Shown piece by piece: positions 6,003 to 11,700 of a DNA stretch of 11,700 nt (the stretch's first letter is position 1; the number at the start of each line of letters is the position of its first letter). The notes beneath the pieces are model-generated. The model made no database searches and was not told the origin of the DNA. It was given only the letters and a program-made list of their open reading frames with translations. The translations under genes were made by a program, and so were the position numbers. The stretch lies in assembly GCA_014384515.1 (NCBI GenBank), contig JACNFS010000106.1, positions 1 to 11,700 on the forward strand, read 5' to 3'. This DNA is from Dehalococcoidia bacterium. Its GTDB lineage: Bacteria; Chloroflexota; Dehalococcoidia; GIF9; UBA5629.

Positions 6003-6152
6003 CGAAGCAGTGAGCAAAGGCAATTGACCATTTAGGGGTTTTAGCTGCCTACCATCGGATGATTATCCGTAAGGAGGTGTGAAATATGTGAAATGATAGG
6101 AGCATGCTTTAGACCCAGAGAGGGTTAATTTCAGTCATAGGAGATTCTTATT
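6003..6152 (+). promoter_or_regulatory. Gap with near-perfect Shine-Dalgarno before a start-stop (ATG TGA)
   Basis: TAAGGAGGTGT (6070-6080) is almost fully complementary to the 16S rRNA tail. It lies 8 nt before ATG at 6086-6088, which is followed at once by TGA. The site is separate from the transporter's own AGGAG at 6139-6143. It may be a minimal uORF, a ribosome stand-by site, or the remnant of a lost gene start. No promoter or terminator was identified in the gap. Confidence 0.35.
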
Positions 6153-7676
6153 ATGGACACATACAATATTCCAATGGGAATTGGTGTTATCGTTGCGCTG
6201 GTTATATTTTTCATAGTGGGCTTTGCCATGCTGAGACTGATTCGGAAGAGTGGCAAACGCTTCGTTATAGCCGGCAAGCAACTCCCCTTCTTCCTGGTAG
6301 GAACGATGCTGCTGGCACAAGCATTAGATGCGAATGCCACACTCGGGAATGCAGGAGGTGTGTATGCAGCCGGATTCTTCGCTGGATTCCAATTTCCACT
6401 GGGGCTGGCCTTGTGCCTTGTGGTGGTTGGGATATGGTATGCGAAGCCCTTGAACCGGATGAACCTGCTCACACTGCCTGATTTCTACTACAGAAGGTTC
6501 AACAGACCGACAGAAGTCGTCTCGTCAATTCTAATGACTGTTAGCTTCATCATACTCGTCGCCGGCAACCTCGCTGGTGCTGCCTGGATACTGAGCACCC
6601 TTTTCCCCATAAGTTTTGTCTGGGCACTTGTTGCGATGGCTTCTTTAGTCTTTCTATACACTCTTGCTGGCGGACTCTTCGCATGTGCCTCCACAGACAT
6701 AGTCCAGATATATCCTGCCTTGCTGGCCTTTGTCACCGGTGTTATCTGGATGCTGATTGCCTATGGTGGCTGGAGCTACTTCGCCGGCGCAATTCCGGCT
6801 GGCTACTTTGATTTCAGCGGCCTAACAAGCTTAGAGAACGGTGCAATGCTAAACTGGGGAGGCATTCTGGCACTGGCTATAGGCGATGTTGTTGCGCTCG
6901 ACTTCATGGAAAGAGTCTTTGCTGCCAAGAGCCCTGAAGTGGCCCGAAAAAGCTGTTTCTATGGAGCAGGGTTCACGATCCTAGTCGGTATATGTGCCTC
7001 AGTCTTCGGATTGATGGCCTTCAAGCTTCTTCCGGCGGGAATCGAGGACTATAGGATGGTTCTGCCGATACTTGCCACGGGCTATATGCCTTTTGTGGCA
7101 GGATTATTCATTATGGTTGGTGTCGTCGCCGCAGGGCTGTCTACCGCTGATGGAGGGATGCTGGGCGTAAGTGCAGTATGGGGCAGGAACATAATCCAGA
7201 GAAACATCCTCAAGGTCTGGAAAAAAGAGTATACCCCGACTGAGAGAGCATCCCTCGACCGTAGGCTTCTCATAATCACCCGGCTCATGGGTATACCGGT
7301 AATGGCAATTGCGGTTACTCTAGCCTGGTATATGCCTGAACCGGGGATCATGCTGGTCCTCGCTTTTGATGTGGTCTTTGCCGGGTGTCTTGTTCCGCTG
7401 ACGCTAGGCTTGTACTGGAAGAAAGCCAATGCGTACGGTGCTTTGTCAGGGATGATTGCTGGTACATTGCTTCGAGCGGCTTTCTTCTTTCCTATGGCCA
7501 GCCCTCTTATCCCTCTTCCTGAGCATCTATGGGGTTTGGATACAATGATATCTCCGGTTTTATCGCTGGTAGTCATGGTAGTAGTTTGCCTACTGACTCA
7601 GAAGCAGGACCCGCCAAAGCATCATGTGATCTACGAGACCCCGGATGACATTGCAGTGCTCTCAACCAAATACTAG
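6153..7676 (+). CDS. Sodium:solute symporter (SSS/SLC5 family)
   Basis: The 507-residue product is an inner-membrane protein with about 13 hydrophobic segments, starting at residues ~8-29 and ending at ~466-482. SSS hallmarks are LAGGLFACASTDIVQ (171-185, the GG-A-TD--Q segment) and VVAAGLSTADGGMLGVSAVWGRNII (324-348), whose Ser330/Thr331 occupy the family's Na2 sodium-site position. The family couples sodium entry to uptake of sugars, amino acids, carboxylates, urea or cofactors; substrate cannot be read from sequence. Its position between the amidinotransferase and carbamate kinase suggests it imports the compound processed by the cluster, such as a guanidino, ureido or amino-acid-like substrate. 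AGGAG lies 9 nt before the ATG. The hydrophilic C-terminal tail is short. Confidence 0.9.
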   Translation: MDTYNIPMGIGVIVALVIFFIVGFAMLRLIRKSGKRFVIAGKQLPFFLVGTMLLAQALDANATLGNAGGVYAAGFFAGFQFPLGLALCLVVVGIWYAKPLNRMNLLTLPDFYYRRFNRPTEVVSSILMTVSFIILVAGNLAGAAWILSTLFPISFVWALVAMASLVFLYTLAGGLFACASTDIVQIYPALLAFVTGVIWMLIAYGGWSYFAGAIPAGYFDFSGLTSLENGAMLNWGGILALAIGDVVALDFMERVFAAKSPEVARKSCFYGAGFTILVGICASVFGLMAFKLLPAGIEDYRMVLPILATGYMPFVAGLFIMVGVVAAGLSTADGGMLGVSAVWGRNIIQRNILKVWKKEYTPTERASLDRRLLIITRLMGIPVMAIAVTLAWYMPEPGIMLVLAFDVVFAGCLVPLTLGLYWKKANAYGALSGMIAGTLLRAAFFFPMASPLIPLPEHLWGLDTMISPVLSLVVMVVVCLLTQKQDPPKHHVIYETPDDIAVLSTKY

Positions 7677-7743
7677 GAGCCTGTTGTCGGGATAGACCCA
7701 CGTAGTGGATGCGGCTGCTTGCTTATCATGAAGGAGAAAGACC

Positions 7744-8709
7744 GTGGTTAAGAAGACGACTAAGACCTTCGTCATCGCTCTTGGCGGCAATTCCATCCTC
7801 AGGGCAAGCCAGAAGGGGACTACCGAAGAGCAGTATGAGAATTTGCACCCCACCGCTGAACAGTTGCTGGGTCTGCTAGGGGGCGACCACCGCGTTGTCA
7901 TTACCCACGGCAATGGACCGCAGGTGGGCAACCTGCTCCTCGCCGTCGAGGCAGGCAAAAATGTGGTGCCCCCTTTACCTCTGGACATCTGTGGAGCAGC
8001 TACAGAAGGCACTATGGGCTACATGATTCAAAATACTCTGGCTAATCATCTGAGACAAGCCGGCAGGCCACATAACATCACCACTGTGGTGACTCAGGTG
8101 ATAGTCGACAGGAATGATCCTGCTTTTGGGAGTCCCTCCAAACCTATAGGGCCCTTCTATGACGCAGGCGAGGCGGAGCGGCTGCGAAGAGAGAGGGGAT
8201 GGGACATTATTGAAGACAGCGCCCGTGGCTACCGACGCGTAGTCCCCTCGCCAATACCAGTAAGCATACAGCAAGCCAGGATCATCAAGAGCATGCTGGA
8301 CGCCGGCGAGATAGTGATCGCCGTCGGCGGGGGTGGCATCCCCATGGTGAGGGAGGAGAATCGCAATCTACGCGGTGTTGAAGCGGTAATTGATAAGGAC
8401 TACGCCTCAGCCCGTTTGGCTATCGAGATAGATGCTGATGTCCTGTTTATCCTTACTGCTGTGGAATATGTTTATCGCGACTTTGCTACACCGCGTCAGC
8501 AGGCACTGGAGGAGCTGAGCGTAGCAGAAGCGAAGAAGCTTCTAGAAGATGGGCACTTCGGTAAAGGAAGTATGGAACCCAAGATCCGGGCAGCAATAAT
8601 GTTCCTACAAGAAACGGATCCGTCGCGTGAACGAGAGGCAATTGTGACCCTCGCCGAGACTGCGCTGAAAGCGCTTGAGGGCAAGACCGGCACTCGAATT
8701 AGGAGGTAG
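7744..8709 (+). CDS. arcC: Carbamate kinase
   Basis: This cytoplasmic enzyme makes ATP and carbamate from carbamoyl phosphate and ADP, the final step of arginine-deiminase, agmatine, allantoin and similar fermentations. At 321 residues it is full length. Amino-acid-kinase-fold motifs in order are ALGGN (12-16), THGNGPQVG (54-62), EGTMGYMIQ (88-96), SPSKPIGPFY (130-139), RRVVPSP (164-170), GGGGIP (195-200), VIDKD (215-219) and FGKGSMEPK (272-280). The start is GTG with AAGGAG 7 nt upstream; no other start fits better. It is separated from the symporter by 67 bp and is probably co-transcribed. No arginine deiminase or catabolic ornithine carbamoyltransferase is in the window, so the source of its carbamoyl phosphate is open. 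Confidence 0.95.
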   Translation: MVKKTTKTFVIALGGNSILRASQKGTTEEQYENLHPTAEQLLGLLGGDHRVVITHGNGPQVGNLLLAVEAGKNVVPPLPLDICGAATEGTMGYMIQNTLANHLRQAGRPHNITTVVTQVIVDRNDPAFGSPSKPIGPFYDAGEAERLRRERGWDIIEDSARGYRRVVPSPIPVSIQQARIIKSMLDAGEIVIAVGGGGIPMVREENRNLRGVEAVIDKDYASARLAIEIDADVLFILTAVEYVYRDFATPRQQALEELSVAEAKKLLEDGHFGKGSMEPKIRAAIMFLQETDPSREREAIVTLAETALKALEGKTGTRIRR

Positions 8710-8816
8710 CTAGCGGGAATAAGGTGTAAACTGGAGCTGTGTTGCCCGGTTCGAGAAGAGGTTCATAATTAGGAAGAGACTTCATTCGGCACTGAACTAT
8801 CAGTTATCGAATGACT

Positions 8817-8845
8817 TTGACAAGTCACTGCTTAATCATCAGAAT
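8817..8845 (+). promoter_or_regulatory. Candidate promoter for the lipoprotein gene
   Basis: A perfect TTGACA (8817-8822) is followed by a 17-bp spacer and CAGAAT (8840-8845, four of six consensus -10 bases). It sits in the 243-bp gap after arcC, about 110 nt before the lipoprotein start. No strong terminator for the upstream cluster is seen in this gap. Confidence 0.4.
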
Positions 8846-8952
8846 ACAATACCACCCGACCAGGCACTCCTAACTCTTTTTGTCCGATCATAGGAATGCA
8901 GTTCATAAACGTGTTAATCCAATAGAATCAAACAGGAAAGGAGAGGGATAGT

Positions 8953-9366
8953 ATGAAAAGAATGCTGTTTTTGGTGTGTGTAATTATTTCCCTGTTGCCG
9001 TTTTTGTCTGGGTGTGGTGAGCCTGCCATTATTAGCGTAGAGTGCGATGAGTTCATGGAGCAAAAGAATGTCACTAGGCAAATTGAAATTTGGCCAGCTT
9101 ATGCCATTACAGTATACCTGTGTTCTAATCCCAGTACTGGCTTCAGTTGGTCTGAATCTGCCGCTATTAGTGACCAATCTGTAATACAGCAGAAGCACCA
9201 TGAATTCATGGCTCCAGAAGACCCAGGCCCAGGAACCCCAGGACAAGAGATGTGGCAGTTCAAGGCACTTGAAAAGGGGACAAGCACTATCAAGATGGAG
9301 TACAGCAGGCCTGGGGACGACGAGCCGGAACGGACGTTTACTCTGACTGTGATTGTCAAATATTGA
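8953..9366 (+). CDS. Chagasin-type (I42) cysteine-protease-inhibitor lipoprotein
   Basis: Residues 1-20 form a signal peptide (basic MKRM, a hydrophobic core, LSGC lipobox), with Cys21 as the lipidation site, so the mature protein should be anchored to the membrane outside the cytoplasm. The rest matches the chagasin immunoglobulin-like fold. Loop motifs are NPSTGFSW (59-66, family NPTTGY-W), the glycine-rich stretch leading to GQEMWQF (97-103) and SRPGDDEPERTF (118-129), where the family usually has RPW. Chagasins block papain-like cysteine proteases by inserting these loops. The Trp-to-Gly change after RP could alter target choice. GGAGAG lies upstream of the ATG. The role may be defence against foreign proteases or control of a secreted one; the target is unknown. 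Confidence 0.8.
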   Translation: MKRMLFLVCVIISLLPFLSGCGEPAIISVECDEFMEQKNVTRQIEIWPAYAITVYLCSNPSTGFSWSESAAISDQSVIQQKHHEFMAPEDPGPGTPGQEMWQFKALEKGTSTIKMEYSRPGDDEPERTFTLTVIVKY

Positions 9367-9518
9367 ATGCAAGAGCAATATTAGACATAAAGAGCGATTT
9401 CATGCCTAAAGAATCGCCTGAATCTTGCTTCATACTGGCCACGTAGCCATCATTTCAACACAAGCCGAAGGCACGGGATGGGCGGGACTGCTAGTGTACT
9501 ACGATTCATCTCTCAACG

Positions 9519-10307
9519 ATGTCGAAAACATGTTTTGATAAGCCAGAGCTCAAAGGTGTAATATTCGACCTGCACGGTGTCCTCGAGTTTCAGGGGAAAG
9601 TATACCCCGGTGCTGTCGAATTGCTCGACTCTTTGCGCAAAAAGGGGCTTCCCTTTCGGATTCTCTCCAACAGTACTCTGGAAAGCCGAAAATCATGCGC
9701 CGCTAAATTGAGAAAAAAAGGGATTACCATATATGAAGATGAGGTGGTAACTGCCTCATTTGCTACGGCCCAGTATTTGAAAACCCTGCACCCAACATCA
9801 TGCTGGATAATGCTGAAACGAGAAGGGCTGGATGAGTTCCGTGACTTCCACCACGATTCCGAGAACCCCGAATATATCGTACTGGGAGACTTTCGTGAGG
9901 ATTTCAATTTCCAGAATCTCAACAAGGCACTGCGGTTGCTTTCCAGAGGTGCCAAGTTGATCGTTATGATACCCGAGATAATCGATAACAGTATGGGGGA
10001 GCTCGAGTTGACGGTAGGTGCGTACGGGAAAATGCTGGAAGAGGCAGCCAACATCAAAGCCACCTATATTGGGAAACCCAATCGCTACGTTTTCGAAATC
10101 GCTCTTAACACCATGGAAATCACGGAAAAGAACAAGATTCTCATGGTAGGGGACAGAATCAGCACAGATATTCTGGGGGCGAGAAATGTGGGACTGAAGA
10201 CAGCGCTCGTGAAGACGGGTGAGTTCCGGGAAGGCGATTTGGAATCCCCCATTACTCCGGACTACGTCTTCGATTCAGTTCGCGAGGTCGGAGAACTTTT
10301 GCCTTAA
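9519..10307 (+). CDS. HAD-superfamily subfamily IIA hydrolase (HDHD2/NagD-like)
   Basis: The 262-residue protein has the four HAD motifs. Motif I is VIFDLHGVL (nucleophile Asp17). Motif II is RILSNST (Ser50). The motif III Lys is Lys186 in IGKPNRYVF. Motif IV is MVGDRISTDILGARNVG (Asp212, Asp217). The C2 cap lies between motifs II and III, as in subfamily IIA. Most phosphatases have Asp two residues after the nucleophile; here it is His19. HDHD2 and LHPP relatives have Ser at this place, so the protein sits near that branch and its phosphatase activity may be weak or specialised. No clear Shine-Dalgarno precedes the ATG at 9519. It converges with the GNAT gene on the other strand. Substrate is unknown. 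Confidence 0.85.
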   Translation: MSKTCFDKPELKGVIFDLHGVLEFQGKVYPGAVELLDSLRKKGLPFRILSNSTLESRKSCAAKLRKKGITIYEDEVVTASFATAQYLKTLHPTSCWIMLKREGLDEFRDFHHDSENPEYIVLGDFREDFNFQNLNKALRLLSRGAKLIVMIPEIIDNSMGELELTVGAYGKMLEEAANIKATYIGKPNRYVFEIALNTMEITEKNKILMVGDRISTDILGARNVGLKTALVKTGEFREGDLESPITPDYVFDSVREVGELLP

Positions 10308-10345
10308 ACAGCTTTTCAGCGTCGCCATTAGGTGACCTGCATTCT

Positions 10346-10840
10346 CTAGACTTCAACCCTTTGACCACATTCCAGGATGAGCCCTATCTCGTCACATTGA
10401 AAGTACTTCGGGCAGCGGCTACACTCATCCCATATCTTAGACGGGAGCTCTTCTTTTCTCTTCGGTTTAAACCCAAGCGTCTTGAAGAACTCTTCTATCA
10501 ATGTAAGGGCAATTATCTGCTCAATTCCAATCTGCTTGGCATCCTCTACCAGATACCGAACGATATTTGACCCCAGCCCTCGTCCCCGGAACTCTGGGTG
10601 TGTGGTAAGCGAACGTATCTCAGCAGTATCTTTCCAGAGCACGTGGAGACTCCCACAGGCCACAATCTGCGGTTCTCCCATCTCCCTCTGAGCTTCAATT
10701 ACCACGAAATCACGTATGTTTTCATATATGTACTTCGGCCCCCTGGGGAGCATCAAATTCGAGGTGGCACAGCTATTGATTAACGCCAGCATATCTTCGA
10801 CGTCAAAAACATGAGCCCTCCTGATGGGTAAGTTATCCAT
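10346..10840 (-). CDS. argA: GNAT acetyltransferase, N-acetylglutamate-synthase-like
   Basis: The 164-residue protein is a single GNAT domain. Acetyl-CoA motif A is TTHPEFRGRGLGSNIV, with the pyrophosphate loop RGRGLG at 85-90. LPRGPKYIYENIRDFVVIE (31-49) and the C-terminal KIWDECSRCPKYFQCDE (135-151) match the short bacterial N-acetylglutamate synthases that lack the amino-acid-kinase domain of E. coli ArgA. These acetylate glutamate with acetyl-CoA at the first step of arginine synthesis. The C-terminal Cys140, Cys143 and Cys149 cluster could bind a metal, which is inference. AAAGGGG lies about 10 nt before the ATG. The gene is divergent from pyrB and convergent with the HAD gene, so it is probably monocistronic. 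The gene symbol is a family-level assignment. Confidence 0.75.
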   Translation of the reverse strand: MDNLPIRRAHVFDVEDMLALINSCATSNLMLPRGPKYIYENIRDFVVIEAQREMGEPQIVACGSLHVLWKDTAEIRSLTTHPEFRGRGLGSNIVRYLVEDAKQIGIEQIIALTLIEEFFKTLGFKPKRKEELPSKIWDECSRCPKYFQCDEIGLILECGQRVEV

Positions 10841-11041
10841 AACGCTCAGCCCCTTTCCTATGGCTCTTTGTAAGCGTCATTTTCTGCCCAAAACGGTAAG
10901 GAGAAGCCCCGAACTGCGATGATGCCAGGAGATACCTCTTGAGATTACTCAACATTTCTATCGGATTGAAACTCTAGTTAGCACGCATAACAAGTGCTGG
11001 GTTAAGTCTAACAGACTGCACTACGTAGAAACTGCGATACA

Positions 11042-11050
11042 TGATATACT
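11042..11050 (+). promoter_or_regulatory. Extended -10 promoter candidate for pyrB
   Basis: TGATATACT contains TATACT (five of six consensus bases) preceded by TGn. The -35 position at 17-bp spacing (TACGTA) is poor, as is normal for extended -10 promoters. It lies in the 243-bp divergent gap 10841-11083. That gap also has a small AGCAC/GTGCT hairpin around 10980-10998 and no other gene. Confidence 0.4.
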
Positions 11051-11083
11051 AAGCTATCGAAAGACTCAAATTTAGGCCGGACT

Positions 11084-11700
11084 ATGGAAAAGCTACACCA
11101 TCTAATTAAGGCCGAGCAGCTCACGCCAGCGATAGTTGCAGAGTTGCTCGCAGAGGCCGAAAGCTTTAATCAATCACTCAAAGCAGGCGTAAGACACTTT
11201 GAGAATCTGAAGGGTGTGACTATTTGTAGTCTTTTTTATGAAGAAAGCACTAGGACTCGGTTCTCTTTTGAGAGAGCTGCCTTTCTCCTGGGAGCAAATG
11301 CCATCAGTACAGAAAATGCTGCTCAATTTTCCTCAGCCGCTAAGGGAGAAAGTCTGGAGCATACCATCAAAGTGATCAGCGGGGCGGCCCAAGGCCATTT
11401 GCGATACGCAGACATCATTATCTTGCGCCATCCAGAAAACGGCGCAGCAGATAGGGCAGCTGGAGTCTCAGGGGTACCGATAATTAATGCCGGATCTGGA
11501 TCTGACGAACATCCTACTCAAGCTTTGCTGGATGCTTATACGTTTGAAAAGCTCTTGGGAAGATTGGACCATTTTACCATCTCTTTTGTTGGAGATTTGA
11601 AGTTTTCCCGAGTAGTTAATTCTGAGGCTTTTTTGCTCAGTCAATGTCCGGGAGTAAAAATGTTTTTTGTTGCCCCCGAAGGATTAGAAATAAGACCTGA
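11084..11700 (+). CDS. pyrB: Aspartate carbamoyltransferase, N-terminal part (runs off window)
   Basis: The enzyme joins carbamoyl phosphate and aspartate into carbamoyl aspartate, the committed pyrimidine step. The 205 codons present cover the carbamoyl-phosphate domain and the start of the aspartate domain. Motifs are EESTRTRFSFE (53-63, phosphate binding), SSAAKGES (83-90, mobile loop with Lys87), LRHPENGAA (114-122), HPTQALLD (143-150) and SFVGDLKFSRVVNS. HPTQ, rather than the HPCQ of ornithine carbamoyltransferases, supports the aspartate enzyme. Oddities are SGAAQGHLRYADIII (99-113), slightly longer than I remember for the family, and FSR-VNS where E. coli has YGR-VHS. Only a weak AGG-type ribosome site precedes the ATG, and the likely promoter is about 30 nt upstream. 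The missing 3' part leaves catalytic completeness unproven. Confidence 0.85.
   Translation, partial: MEKLHHLIKAEQLTPAIVAELLAEAESFNQSLKAGVRHFENLKGVTICSLFYEESTRTRFSFERAAFLLGANAISTENAAQFSSAAKGESLEHTIKVISGAAQGHLRYADIIILRHPENGAADRAAGVSGVPIINAGSGSDEHPTQALLDAYTFEKLLGRLDHFTISFVGDLKFSRVVNSEAFLLSQCPGVKMFFVAPEGLEIRP

Noticed and set aside
7082..7576. 164-codon minus-strand frame within the symporter gene
   Set aside because: Shadow of the membrane-protein coding strand; no start signal or domain.
8817..8850. TACAAT at 8845-8850 as the -10 of the 8817 promoter
   Set aside because: The spacing to TTGACA is 22 bp, too long; CAGAAT at 17 bp was used instead.
8914..9378. 154-codon minus-strand frame over the lipoprotein gene
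   Set aside because: The plus-strand frame has a signal peptide, lipobox and I42 motifs; the antisense frame has none.
9394..9417. GCGATT/AATCGC inverted repeat after the lipoprotein gene as a terminator
   Set aside because: The stem is only 6 bp with a 12-nt loop and no T-tract; too weak to call.

Overview
The window reads as part of a bacterial chromosome of moderate GC content. It is probably an anaerobic or sediment-type bacterium: carbamate-kinase fermentation genes, a cyclic-2,3-diphosphoglycerate-synthetase-like protein, and a short inverted-repeat element of the TTGTCATTGC...GCAATGACAA kind that I associate with Chloroflexota/Dehalococcoidia-like genomes. That taxonomic guess is inference. 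No rRNA, tRNA, CRISPR array, insertion sequence or phage gene was recognised.

Left part (1-2965): a degraded, rearranged stretch. It holds a C-terminal remnant of argininosuccinate lyase (minus strand, cut by the window edge), a TPR protein (minus), a 144-bp palindromic-ended repeat, about 550 bp without a recognisable gene, the tail of an ornithine/lysine-type PLP decarboxylase, and an intact spermidine synthase overlapping that tail. About 300 bp without a convincing gene follow, containing a perfect 10-bp inverted repeat.

Central part (2966-8709): the most interesting region, a four-gene plus-strand cluster. A strong sigma-70-type promoter is followed by a ~190-nt structured leader with an intrinsic terminator and a competing antiterminator pairing. 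Then come a P-loop protein annotated in databases as cyclic 2,3-diphosphoglycerate synthetase, an arginine:glycine-amidinotransferase-type enzyme with its catalytic Asp/His/Cys, a sodium:solute symporter, and a full-length carbamate kinase. Read together, they suggest uptake and use of a guanidino or related nitrogen compound, with ATP made from carbamoyl phosphate. The substrate is unknown, and the step linking the amidinotransferase to carbamoyl phosphate is not in the window.

Right part (8710-11700): a chagasin-type (I42) protease-inhibitor lipoprotein, a HAD-IIA hydrolase with an altered motif I, a convergent N-acetylglutamate-synthase-like GNAT (minus), and the first 205 codons of an aspartate carbamoyltransferase running off the right edge. 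Arginine/polyamine/carbamoyl-phosphate themes recur across the window (argH remnant, decarboxylase remnant, speE, amidinotransferase, arcC, NAGS-like GNAT, pyrB), but only the central four genes look like one transcription unit.
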